Of a stretch of 64,000 nucleotides of DNA, positions 9,642-18,031 are shown one piece after another. The DNA is from Oxalobacteraceae sp. CFBP 13730 (GTDB taxonomy: Bacteria > Pseudomonadota > Gammaproteobacteria > Burkholderiales > Burkholderiaceae_D): assembly GCA_014841835.1 (NCBI GenBank), contig JACYUQ010000002.1:310001-374000 (forward strand), written 5' to 3'. The stretch's first letter is position 1. Each line of letters opens with the position of its first letter. Below the pieces are notes generated by a model. The model was not told the origin of the DNA. It saw nothing but the letters and a program-made list of their open reading frames with translations, and did no database searches. The position numbers were made by a program, and so were the translations under genes.

Positions 9642-9671
9642 GGAGTGCCCTTCGGGGTAGCTCCGCCAGAA
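9642..9671 (+). other. Possible remnant of a third tRNA-Asp
   Basis: The last 9 bases of tRNA-Asp copy 2 plus three following bases (GCTCCGCCAGAA, 9618-9629) recur exactly at 9660-9671, 42 bases downstream. A GGAG (9642-9645) that could be the matching 5' acceptor piece precedes it. This looks like a tRNA copy collapsed by internal deletion. A recombination scar is an alternative. Confidence 0.4.
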
Positions 9672-9672
9672 G

Positions 9673-9700
9673 AGGCGAACGCGAGTTCGCCTTTTTTTTT
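9673..9700 (+). terminator. Intrinsic terminator after the tRNA-Asp pair
   Basis: AGGCGAAC (9673-9680) pairs perfectly with GTTCGCCT (9685-9692) over a GCGA tetraloop, followed by eight more T residues. Confidence 0.93.
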
Positions 9701-9742
9701 AACTTGTGCTGTTATTGCATTCTCAACCTTGAATGGCTGACC

Positions 9743-11662
9743 ATGTTTGAATTTATTCGGAACAACAAGCGTTGGATGTACGGGATCCTGCTCCTTTTGA
9801 TCGTCCCATCGTTCGTGTTTGTCGGTTTGGAGAGTTACCAGAGTAACGATGCCGGCACCCACGTCGCCACCGTTGGTGGCGAAAAGATCTCGCGCCAGGA
9901 ATGGGAAGATGCGCAGCGTCGCCAGATCGACCAGGCACGCCAGATGATGGGCGCCCAGTTCGACCAGAAGATGTTCGAGACTGCGGAAGCGAAGAAAACG
10001 ATCCTCAACAATCTGGTCGGCGAACGTGCCATCAGCACCGAGATCGCCCGCTCGCACATGAACGTGAGCGATGCAACGCTGCAAAAGACGATCATGGAGA
10101 TCCAGCAGTTCCGCCAGCCGGACGGTGGTTTCGACATGGAAGGGTACAAGGCCGCTCTGGCAGCGCAAGGCATGACGCCGGCGATGTTCGACCAGCGCCT
10201 GCGCCGTGACCTGACTGTGCAGCAACTGACCGGTTCGATCCAGGCTACCGCATTCGCACCGCGCAGCGTCGCAACGCGCCTGTCGAACATCAACGACCAG
10301 GAGCGTGAAGTGCAGGAGATCGTGTTCCCGATCGCGACCTACCTGCCGCAGGTCAAGGTTACCGACGCAATGGTCAAGGCGTACTATGACAAGAACGCGA
10401 CGCTGTTCCAGATTCCTGAGCAGGTCAAGGCCGAATACGTCGTCTTCAATGCTGCCACCGTCGAAAACCAGGTGCAGGTGTCGGACGCCGAAATCAGCGA
10501 CTTCTACAACAAGAACCTCAAGAACTACACGACGCCAGAGCAGCGTAGCGCCAGCCACATCCTGATTACGGTGGCCAAGGATGCGAAGCCAGCCGATCAG
10601 GCTGCGGCCAAGACGAAAGCAGAAGCGGTTCTGGCGCAAGTGCGCGCGGCGCCGGCCAATTTCGCCGCCATTGCCAAGGCCAACTCGCAGGATCCGGGCT
10701 CGGCCCAGGCCGGCGGCGATCTGGGCGTGGTCGAAAAGGGCCTGTTCGTGAAGTCGGTCGAAGATGCGATCTATGCGTTGAAAGAGGGCGAAACGAGCGG
10801 CCTGGTGCAGTCGGAATTCGGCTGGCACATCATCAAGCTCAATTCGGTCAAGCCAGCGACGCAAAAGTCGCTGGACACCGCGCGTGATCAGATCGCGGGC
10901 GACCTCAAGAAACAGAAAATGGCTGCCAAGTACACCGAACTGGCCGGCGTGTTCACCGAGACCGCGTATGACCAGTCGGACAGCCTCAAGCCGGTGGCTG
11001 ACAAGCTCAAGCTGCAGATCCAGACCGTCGACAACCTGACCCGTACGCCGAATCCGGCGCTGGGCGATGCACCGTTCAACAATGCCAAGTTCCTGACGGC
11101 CCTGTTCGGCAACGATGCGCTGAAAAACAAGCGCAACACCGAAGCAGTGGAAGTCGCGCCTAGCGTGCTGGTGGCAGGTCGCGTCGTTGAACTGCGTCCG
11201 GCGGCCAAGCGTCCGCTGGCCGAGGTCGAGGCGCAGATTCGTCAGCGCGTAACGATCGAAGAAGCTGTGCGCCTGGCACGCCAGGCCGGTGAAGCCAAGC
11301 TGGCTGCGGCCAAGGCGGCAGGTGATGCGACCGGTTTTGGCGCGCCAGTGATCGTGTCGCGCACCAAGCAGCCGACCATCAACCAGCCCGGTGCGATGGC
11401 CGTGCTCAAGGCTGACGCCACCAAGCTGCCGGCGTATGTCGGTGTCGATGTGCCGGGCCAGGGTTACGCGGTCTACCGCATCGGCAAGGTCTCGCAGCCG
11501 GCGCAGCCTGATGCAGCGCGCCGCAAGCAGGAAGCCGACCAGATCGGCAGCCTGGTGGGCCAGCAGCAGATGGTCGACTATGTCGAAGCGTTGAAGGTGA
11601 AGGCCAAGGCCAAGGTAACGGCCACCCCGTCGCAACTTGGCACGAATACCGACGCGCAGTAA
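9743..11662 (+). CDS. ppiD: PpiD-like periplasmic chaperone / peptidyl-prolyl isomerase
   Basis: A 639-residue inner-membrane-anchored chaperone that helps proteins leaving the Sec translocon. It has one N-terminal transmembrane helix (about residues 12-34, WMYGILLLLIVPSFVFVG), a SurA-like chaperone region, and one parvulin domain (about 265-360, with SASHILITV and GGDLGVVEKG). The C-terminal half resembles PpiD but not a second catalytic domain. I start at 9743 because MFEFIRNNKRW is the family's usual beginning. The in-frame ATG at 9704 overlaps the terminator area. Same position after hupB as in E. coli. Confidence 0.95.
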   Translation: MFEFIRNNKRWMYGILLLLIVPSFVFVGLESYQSNDAGTHVATVGGEKISRQEWEDAQRRQIDQARQMMGAQFDQKMFETAEAKKTILNNLVGERAISTEIARSHMNVSDATLQKTIMEIQQFRQPDGGFDMEGYKAALAAQGMTPAMFDQRLRRDLTVQQLTGSIQATAFAPRSVATRLSNINDQEREVQEIVFPIATYLPQVKVTDAMVKAYYDKNATLFQIPEQVKAEYVVFNAATVENQVQVSDAEISDFYNKNLKNYTTPEQRSASHILITVAKDAKPADQAAAKTKAEAVLAQVRAAPANFAAIAKANSQDPGSAQAGGDLGVVEKGLFVKSVEDAIYALKEGETSGLVQSEFGWHIIKLNSVKPATQKSLDTARDQIAGDLKKQKMAAKYTELAGVFTETAYDQSDSLKPVADKLKLQIQTVDNLTRTPNPALGDAPFNNAKFLTALFGNDALKNKRNTEAVEVAPSVLVAGRVVELRPAAKRPLAEVEAQIRQRVTIEEAVRLARQAGEAKLAAAKAAGDATGFGAPVIVSRTKQPTINQPGAMAVLKADATKLPAYVGVDVPGQGYAVYRIGKVSQPAQPDAARRKQEADQIGSLVGQQQMVDYVEALKVKAKAKVTATPSQLGTNTDAQ

Positions 11663-11687
11663 GCTGTCGCTGGTTCGCTCCTGATTG

Positions 11688-11723
11688 AAAAAAGCCCGGC
11701 CGCGCAAGCAGCCGGGCTTTTTT
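11688..11723. terminator. Strong terminator after ppiD, usable on both strands
   Basis: AAAAAAGCCCGGC (11688-11700) pairs perfectly with GCCGGGCTTTTTT (11711-11723) around a 10-nt loop. The A-run before and T-run after make it bidirectional in form, although both neighbours run rightward. Confidence 0.93.
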
Positions 11724-11805
11724 GCGATGTGCTTAACCGACCTGCGAGATGGCATCTGGAACACTGACCGTACCAGCTACTGCCAATCATGAAGGGACCG
11801 TTGCA

Positions 11806-13953
11806 ATGACCACTACCACCACCAGCCGTCAGCGCGCCCAGGACCTGGTCGCGCGCATGACCGAGGACGAAAAGTTCGCCTGGCTGTCCGGCCCGATGGC
11901 CATCCCTTTGACCGACGAACTCAAAGCGCAGGGTGCCCTTGGGTCGGCCGCGTTCTACCCCGGCATCCCGCGCCTGGGCATCCCAGCGATGCAGCAGGCC
12001 GACGCGAGTCTCGGGATCAGCAATATCGGCGGCGTGCGTCCGGGCGACCATGCAACAGGCTTGCCCAGCTCGCTGCTGCTGGGCGCGACGTTCAACCACC
12101 AGTTGGCACACGACAGCGGCGCGCTGGTCGGACGCGAAGCCCGGGCCAAGGGCTTCAATGTGCAGCTCGCGGGCGGCGCCAACCTGATTCGCGAACCGCG
12201 CGGGGGGCGCAATTTTGAATACATCAGCGAGGATCCGCTGCTCACGGGCGTGCTGGCCGGCCACTCGGTCGCCGGCATCCAGGCGCAGGGCGTGGTCTCG
12301 ACCGTCAAGCATTTCGTCGCCAACGGCCAGGAAACGGGGCGCGTGATGGTCAGCGCGAACCTGGCCGAAGCCGCGCTGCGCGAATCCGACCTGCTGGCTT
12401 TCCAGATTGCGCTTGAGGTCGGCAAGCCGGGCGCCGTCATGCCCGGCTATAACCTCGTCAATGGCCATTACGCGTCCGAAAACGCCTTCCTGCTGCAGCA
12501 GGTGCTCAAGGACGAATGGGGTTACCCCGGCTGGGTCATGTCGGACTGGGGCGCCACGCATTCGACCGTCAAGGCGGTACTCGCAGGCCTCGATGTGCAA
12601 TCGGGCGCCAATCTGGACGACGCACATTACTTCGGTCAGGCGCTGCGCGATGCGGTGCGCGACGGCCAGGTGCCGCAGGCGCGCATCGACGATATGGTGG
12701 CGCGCATCCTGACAAGCCTGATCAGCGTTGGCGCGCTGGACGGGGCGCCGGCCAACGATCGCACGCAGCCGATCAACTTCAGCGAACATAAATTAATCGC
12801 GCAGCGCCAGGCCGAGGAAGGCATCGTGCTGCTCACGAACCGGAACGCCACGCTGCCATTGCCGCAACGGCTGGGCAGGCTGTTGATCCTTGGCGAGCAT
12901 GCCGACCATGGCGTGCTGTGTGGCGGCGGTTCATCGGCCGTGACGCCGATCGGCAGCCTGCAACTGCCCGGCACCCGCATCATGGGGATGGACGTGGCCA
13001 AGGTGGTTCAGCCGTCGTCGCTCGTTACCGCGATCGAAGAAGACAGTGGCGCCCGCGACGTCGTGTTCGTCGATGGCGCGGATCGGCAGCAGGTACTGGA
13101 CGCCGCGCGCAACGCCGATGCGGTGATCGTGTTCGCGCAGGAGTGGCGTTCGGAAGGCCTCGACGCCGTCGGCCTTGGGCTGCCCGACGGCCAGGACGCG
13201 CTGATCGAGGCCGTCGCCGGCGTCAACCCGGCGACGATCGTCGTCATCCAGTCTGGCGGCCCCGTCACGATGCCGTGGCGCGACAGCGTGGCTGCGATCC
13301 TGGCGGCCTGGTACCCGGGCTCCGGCGGCGGGCCGGCCGTGGCGGGCGTGCTGTTCGGACGCATCAATCCGTCGGGCCGCTTGCCGGTCACGTTCCCGGC
13401 CAGCGAGGCGCAGTTGCCGCGCCCTGGGCAGATCGATCCGGAGACCACCACGTCCAACCCCGGCACGCCGCGCAAGGGCGGCATCATCCCGCTCGACTAC
13501 GATATCGACGGGTCGGATGTCGGCTACCGCTGGTTTGCGCGCGAAGGCCACGAGCCGCTGTTCCCGTTCGGGTTCGGCTTGTCGTACACGACATTCGAGC
13601 TGGCCGGTCTGCGCGTGGGCGTCGACGGGCGTTACACGGCGAGCGTTGAAGTGACCAATACCGGCGCGCGTACGGGCGCGGTCGTCGTGCAGATTTATGT
13701 CGCCAGACAGGGCGCCGATGGCTTCGTCAAGCGCCTTGCCGGCTTTGCCAAAACGACGCTGGCGGCTGGCGAGCGCGCCAGCGTCGAGATCGACCTCGAG
13801 CCGCGCATCCTTGCGCGCTATCAGGTGGGCGGCGACGTGCCGGGCTTTGCCATCGAGCCCGGCCTCTACCGTGTGTGGGCGGCGCAGCACGCCGGCGACG
13901 ACGCGCTCTGGCAGGATATCGGGATCGACGAGGCCCGCCGGATCGCGCCGTAG
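11806..13953 (+). CDS. Glycoside hydrolase family 3 protein (beta-glucosidase-like)
   Basis: A 715-residue retaining exo-glycosidase. The first domain is the GH3 barrel, with the KHFVANGQETGR segment and the nucleophile Asp247 in VMSDWGATHS. The alpha/beta sandwich follows, then a C-terminal fibronectin-III-like domain (about 580-700, starting near GFGLSYTTFEL). No signal peptide is visible, so it probably acts inside the cell on imported oligosaccharides or glycosides; true substrate is unknown. I prefer the ATG at 11806 (GAAGGGA about 10 bases upstream) over the one at 11749. It stands alone between the ppiD terminator and the convergent mnmH, and no sugar transporter or regulator is beside it. 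Confidence 0.9.
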   Translation: MTTTTTSRQRAQDLVARMTEDEKFAWLSGPMAIPLTDELKAQGALGSAAFYPGIPRLGIPAMQQADASLGISNIGGVRPGDHATGLPSSLLLGATFNHQLAHDSGALVGREARAKGFNVQLAGGANLIREPRGGRNFEYISEDPLLTGVLAGHSVAGIQAQGVVSTVKHFVANGQETGRVMVSANLAEAALRESDLLAFQIALEVGKPGAVMPGYNLVNGHYASENAFLLQQVLKDEWGYPGWVMSDWGATHSTVKAVLAGLDVQSGANLDDAHYFGQALRDAVRDGQVPQARIDDMVARILTSLISVGALDGAPANDRTQPINFSEHKLIAQRQAEEGIVLLTNRNATLPLPQRLGRLLILGEHADHGVLCGGGSSAVTPIGSLQLPGTRIMGMDVAKVVQPSSLVTAIEEDSGARDVVFVDGADRQQVLDAARNADAVIVFAQEWRSEGLDAVGLGLPDGQDALIEAVAGVNPATIVVIQSGGPVTMPWRDSVAAILAAWYPGSGGGPAVAGVLFGRINPSGRLPVTFPASEAQLPRPGQIDPETTTSNPGTPRKGGIIPLDYDIDGSDVGYRWFAREGHEPLFPFGFGLSYTTFELAGLRVGVDGRYTASVEVTNTGARTGAVVVQIYVARQGADGFVKRLAGFAKTTLAAGERASVEIDLEPRILARYQVGGDVPGFAIEPGLYRVWAAQHAGDDALWQDIGIDEARRIAP

Positions 13954-13955
13954 CC

Positions 13956-15017
13956 TCAGGCTGGCGCGTCGTGCAGGTGGCGCGCCGCGTCCAGGAAATC
14001 GCTGGTGCCAATGTCGGCCAGTTCCACCACCTGCGCCTGCGGATACTGGACGAAGTTGCGGTCGATCGAGCGCAAATAGGCCGGGTCGTAGTGCTGCACC
14101 AGCAGCTCGTCGACCAGCGCCGGCAGCGCGCCGCCTTGCGCCATCGCCTGCCAGTCGGCGATCTTGGCGCGGCCATGCACCAGCGTCAGATGTGTCAGCT
14201 GATCAGCCAGCACCGACGGATCGGCGCAGAAGTGCTGGTAGTCTTCCATCAGCAGGCGCACGCGCGCAGGGCGCGCCAGTTGCAGGTCGATGCAGGGCGC
14301 GGCGCGCATGCGGGTCATCACGGCATCCGGCACGCGCAGGTTACCGACCTTTTTGCTTTCGGCCTCGACAAACACGGGGCGGGTCAGGTCGAAGCTGCGC
14401 AGCCTGGCCAGCACCAGCGTCTCGAACATCTTCTGGCTTGGCTGTGGTTCGTTCGGCAAGTGACCCAGCACCGAGCCGCGGTGCGCGGCCAGTTGCTCCA
14501 GGTCGAGCACCTGCGCGCCGATGCCGTCGAGCGTTTCGAGCAGGCGGCTCTTGCCGCTGCCGGTGGGGCCGCAGACGACGCGGAAATCAACAGCAGGCGG
14601 CTCGGCCAGCGCCGCGCTGACCCAGGCCCGGTAATTCTTGTAGCCCCCTTCGAGCTGCGCCACGGGCCAGCCGATGCGCGCCATGATCAGCGCCATCGCG
14701 CCGCTGCGGTTGCCGCCGCGCCAGCAATACACGAGCGGGCGCCAGTCGCGCGGCTTGTCGTGAAACAGCGTGTCGATGTGGTGCGCGATATTGCGCGCGA
14801 TGATCGGCGCGCCCACCTTCTTGGCGTCGAATGCGCTGGTCTGCTTGTACAGCGTGCCAACCAGGATGCGTTCGTCGTTGTTCAGCACCGGGCAGTTGAT
14901 CGCGCCGGGGATATGGTCGAGTGCGAATTCGGCTTCGCTGCGCACGTCGATGATCGCGTCGAATTCAGCGAGGCGCGGGAGCAGGGCGTCGAACCCTGCG
15001 ACTTCCGGGTACCTCAT
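13956..15017 (-). CDS. mnmH: tRNA 2-selenouridine synthase
   Basis: A 353-residue enzyme that replaces sulfur by selenium (via a geranylated intermediate) at the wobble 2-thiouridine of tRNA-Lys, -Glu and -Gln, using selenophosphate. The N-terminal rhodanese domain has the active-site cysteine in VYCWRGGNRSGA. The C-terminal P-loop domain has CGPTGSGKSRLLETL. Length fits SelU (about 360). It needs selenophosphate synthetase (SelD), which is not in the window. Its start overlaps the tesA stop by 4 bases, so the two are one leftward unit. It ends 2 bases from the convergent GH3 gene. Confidence 0.95.
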   Translation of the reverse strand: MRYPEVAGFDALLPRLAEFDAIIDVRSEAEFALDHIPGAINCPVLNNDERILVGTLYKQTSAFDAKKVGAPIIARNIAHHIDTLFHDKPRDWRPLVYCWRGGNRSGAMALIMARIGWPVAQLEGGYKNYRAWVSAALAEPPAVDFRVVCGPTGSGKSRLLETLDGIGAQVLDLEQLAAHRGSVLGHLPNEPQPSQKMFETLVLARLRSFDLTRPVFVEAESKKVGNLRVPDAVMTRMRAAPCIDLQLARPARVRLLMEDYQHFCADPSVLADQLTHLTLVHGRAKIADWQAMAQGGALPALVDELLVQHYDPAYLRSIDRNFVQYPQAQVVELADIGTSDFLDAARHLHDAPA

Positions 15018-15670
15018 GGTTGCTTCACCATTTCCTCGAACGTCGGCCAGATATTGTTCAGGATGATCGGATGCGCCTGCGCGGTCGGATGCAGGCGGTC
15101 CTGCTGGAACAGGGCCGGCTTGTCGGCCACGCCCTCAAGCATGAATGGCACCAGCGGCGATTTGGTCGACGTCGCCACGGTCTGGAACATGCCGAAGAAG
15201 CGCTCGGTGTAGGCGCGCCCGTAGTTCGGCGGCATGCGCATGCCCACCAGCAGCACGCGCGCTTTCTGCGCCTGCGCTGCAGCGATCATCGCGCGCAGGT
15301 TCGCTTCGGCCGACGGCACGGGCAAGCCGCGCAGGCCGTCGTTGGCGCCCAGTTCGATCACGACCAAGTCTGGCTTGTGCTGGCCCAGCAGGGCGGGCAA
15401 GCGCGCCTTGCCGCCGCTGGTGGTCTCGCCGCTGATGCTGGCGTTGACGACCCTGGCGTCGATTTTTTCAGACTTCATTTTTTGTTCGAGCAGTGCGACC
15501 CAGCCGGCGCCACGTGCGATGCCGTATTCGGCCGACAGGCTGTCGCCCACCACGAGTACGGTTTTTGGTGCAGAATAAGCGTTCGCCGTCGCCGCCAGGG
15601 ACAGACTCAACCCCAGTGCAGCGCCGACAATTAATTTACCGAGAACTGCGTTCTTAAGAAAAGCAAGCAT
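15014..15670 (-). CDS. tesA: TesA-like periplasmic esterase / acyl-CoA thioesterase (SGNH hydrolase)
   Basis: A 218-residue secreted hydrolase with arylesterase, thioesterase and lysophospholipase activities in its family. A signal peptide ends near ATANAYS (about residue 31). SGNH blocks are visible: GDSLSAEYGI (catalytic Ser), GANDG, and DRLHPTAQAH with the Asp/His pair. Transcribed with mnmH. Its ATG shares bases with the ATG of the divergent ybbA at 15668-15671 (CATG), so any promoter must lie inside the neighbour's coding region unless ybbA starts further in. Confidence 0.93.
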   Translation of the reverse strand: MLAFLKNAVLGKLIVGAALGLSLSLAATANAYSAPKTVLVVGDSLSAEYGIARGAGWVALLEQKMKSEKIDARVVNASISGETTSGGKARLPALLGQHKPDLVVIELGANDGLRGLPVPSAEANLRAMIAAAQAQKARVLLVGMRMPPNYGRAYTERFFGMFQTVATSTKSPLVPFMLEGVADKPALFQQDRLHPTAQAHPIILNNIWPTFEEMVKQP

Positions 15671-16397
15671 GCGTGATCATCCCGAGGCATTCAAAAATGA
15701 CGTCACTGACGTCGGTGTAATGACAGGCCGGCCACCCGCGATCCAGGTCAGCGGCTTGTCGAAGAAGGTCGCAGACGCCAGCGGCGAGCTGACCATCCTG
15801 CAAGAGATTGATTTTACCGTGCAACCGGCAGAGACGCTCGCGCTGGTCGGCGCTTCCGGCTCGGGCAAGTCGACGCTGCTTGGCCTGCTGGCAGGCCTGG
15901 ACACGCCTTCGTCCGGCACCGTGCGCCTCGATGGCACCGATATCTTTGCGCTCGATGAAGACGGTCGCGCGGCGTTCCGTAAGGCCAAGCTGGGCTTCGT
16001 GTTCCAGTCGTTCCAGCTGCTCACGCACTTGAACGCGCTCGAGAACGTGATGTTGCCACTCGAATTGCGGGGCGAATCCGGTGCGCGTGAAAAGGCGGCC
16101 GACATGCTGGGCCGCGTCGGTCTGGGCAGCCGCCTGAAGCACTACCCCAAGTTTCTGTCGGGTGGCGAGCAGCAGCGTGTCGCGCTGGCGCGTGCTTTCG
16201 TCACGCAGCCGCCGCTGCTGTTTGCCGACGAGCCCACCGGCAGCCTCGATGCGGCCACCGGCGAATCGATCATCGGACTGATGTTCGAACTCAATCGCGA
16301 GCGCGGCTCGACGCTGGTGCTGGTCACGCACGATCCGGGCATGGCAGCGCGCTGCGGCCGGACGATCACGATCGCCGCCGGCCGCCTCGTCGGCTGA
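15669..16397 (+). CDS. ybbA: ABC transporter ATP-binding protein, YbbA/LolD type
   Basis: A 242-residue ATPase of the MacB/LolD group. Walker A is GASGSGKST, the Q-loop is FVFQSFQLL, the signature is LSGGEQQR and Walker B is [12 protein letters not shown]. In E. coli, ybbA is divergent from tesA and followed by the permease gene ybbP. Here the partner permease does not follow; nnr lies 4 bases downstream on the other strand. The start is unsure: ATG 15669 overlaps the tesA start, while ATG 15720 ([10 protein letters not shown]) gives a 225-residue protein of more usual length and leaves a 49-bp gap. Neither has a clear ribosome site. Confidence 0.9.
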   Translation: MRDHPEAFKNDVTDVGVMTGRPPAIQVSGLSKKVADASGELTILQEIDFTVQPAETLALVGASGSGKSTLLGLLAGLDTPSSGTVRLDGTDIFALDEDGRAAFRKAKLGFVFQSFQLLTHLNALENVMLPLELRGESGAREKAADMLGRVGLGSRLKHYPKFLSGGEQQRVALARAFVTQPPLLFADEPTGSLDAATGESIIGLMFELNRERGSTLVLVTHDPGMAARCGRTITIAAGRLVG

Positions 16398-16401
16398 TTA
16401 A

Positions 16402-17922
16402 TCAGCTACCTGCGCGCACCTGCGCATTCAGCACCTTGCGCACGGCCGCCGGCAGTTCGCCGGCAGTCAGGCCGATCGGCCCCACGCCATCTTCCACCAG
16501 CGCGTCGGCCGCAGCGCCATGCAACCAGGCCGCCGCCGCTGCCGCTTCCTTGCCCGGCCAGCCTTGCGCCAGCAGGGCACCGCAGATCCCCGCCAGCACG
16601 TCGCCACTGCCCGCCGTGGCCAGCCCCGCGTTGCCGGTCGGGTTGATCAGCACCGCGCCATCGGGTCCTGCGATCACGGTGCCCGACCCCTTGAGAATCA
16701 CGACTGCGTTCATGCGCTGTGCCAGTTCGCGGGCGCTGGCCAGGCGGTCAGCCTGCACCACCGACACCGTCATGCCCAGCATGCGCGCCGCTTCCAGCGG
16801 ATGCGGCGTGAGCACGCTTGGGGCGCTCCGCTGTGCCAGGCGCGCCTGCAGGTCGGGGCTGGCGCCGATCAGGTTCAACGCATCCGCGTCGAGTACCAGC
16901 GGGCAGTCGCTGTCGAGTGCCTTGGCCACCAGCCGCATTGCATCGACCGAGTCGCCCATGCCCGGCCCGAGCACCAGCGTGCGGCCAAACAGATCCAGGT
17001 CGTCGGCCGCGCGGAACATGATTTCGGGCTGGCTGCTGTCGTAGCCGGGCGGCGTGTTCAGCGCCGCGACATACACGCGCCCCGCGCCCGCATACAACGC
17101 GCCGCGCGCTGCCAGCACCGGTGCGCCGGCCATGCCATGCGCGCCACCAATGACGGCGACATCGCCGAAGCTGCCCTTGTGGGAGTTCTGGCGGCGCGCC
17201 GCGAAGCAGTGCGAGAACGCTGGCAGCCCGTTCATGGCTGCCGTCGTGGGCGTGGCTGCCGTATCCACGCCGAGCGTGTCCACACGCACCACACCTGCCT
17301 GATCGCGCCCGTCGGCCGTGTGCAGGCCCGGCTTGTCGGCGATGAACGTGATCGTGTGCGTGGCGCGCACCGCGATGCCGTCCGGGCCGATGACGGCGCC
17401 CGTGTCGGCATCCAGTCCACTTGGCACGTCCAGTGCCAGGACCGGGCAGCGCACGGTATCCAGGCCCGCAACCACGTCGCGGTACTCGCCGGCGAGCGCG
17501 CGGGTCAGGCCAATGCCGAACAAGCCGTCGACGACGAGCGCCCACTGGCCATCGGGCGGCAGCATGTCGAGCCAGCCGACGGTGCCCGAACGCGCGCGTT
17601 CGTAGGCAGCGGCGGTTTCGCTCGAGGCGTCGTCGTTGCCATCGCCCGGCAAGTGCAGCACGGTCGCGTTGACGCCGGCTTCGGCCAGGTTGGCCGCCAC
17701 CTCGAGTGCATCGCCGCCATTGTTGCCGGGGCCGGCCAGCACCAAGACCGGCGCGCCACGCAGGCCATCCGGAGATGCACCCGCTGATGCGCGCAATAAC
17801 TCGAGCGCGTAGTCGGCTGCGGCCTTGCCGGCACGGGTCATCAGGGTGCCCGGCGCCAGCGTGCTGCTGGCCGCGTGTTCGATGGTGCGCAGCTGCGCGA
17901 CGGTGTAGAGAGGGTTTGCCAT
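16402..17922 (-). CDS. nnr: Bifunctional NAD(P)H-hydrate epimerase / ADP-dependent dehydratase
   Basis: A 506-residue repair enzyme that returns damaged NAD(P)HX to NAD(P)H. The N-terminal YjeF_N epimerase domain (about 1-215) shows [17 protein letters not shown]. The C-terminal ribokinase-like dehydratase domain shows [25 protein letters not shown] and the [16 protein letters not shown] nucleotide/active-site block. I start at [15 protein letters not shown] (17922); an in-frame ATG 12 bases upstream (17934) is also possible. The open frame upstream to 18168 crosses the 5-oxoprolinase start and is not family-like. Convergent with ybbA. Confidence 0.95.
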   Translation of the reverse strand: MANPLYTVAQLRTIEHAASSTLAPGTLMTRAGKAAADYALELLRASAGASPDGLRGAPVLVLAGPGNNGGDALEVAANLAEAGVNATVLHLPGDGNDDASSETAAAYERARSGTVGWLDMLPPDGQWALVVDGLFGIGLTRALAGEYRDVVAGLDTVRCPVLALDVPSGLDADTGAVIGPDGIAVRATHTITFIADKPGLHTADGRDQAGVVRVDTLGVDTAATPTTAAMNGLPAFSHCFAARRQNSHKGSFGDVAVIGGAHGMAGAPVLAARGALYAGAGRVYVAALNTPPGYDSSQPEIMFRAADDLDLFGRTLVLGPGMGDSVDAMRLVAKALDSDCPLVLDADALNLIGASPDLQARLAQRSAPSVLTPHPLEAARMLGMTVSVVQADRLASARELAQRMNAVVILKGSGTVIAGPDGAVLINPTGNAGLATAGSGDVLAGICGALLAQGWPGKEAAAAAAWLHGAAADALVEDGVGPIGLTAGELPAAVRKVLNAQVRAGS

Positions 17923-18031
17923 GGTCGTTTGCATGAATGAGAATGCCACCATTGTCGTGCATTCGCGCCAACGTTGGCGCGCCGTCCGCACTACAATGGC
18001 TGCCATCATCTGGTCAGCACAGGGAGTGAGT

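Noticed and set aside
9448..9671. The repeated tRNA-Asp 3' end as a prophage or island attachment pair
   Set aside because: Only 42 bases separate the copies and no integrase or foreign genes lie between them.
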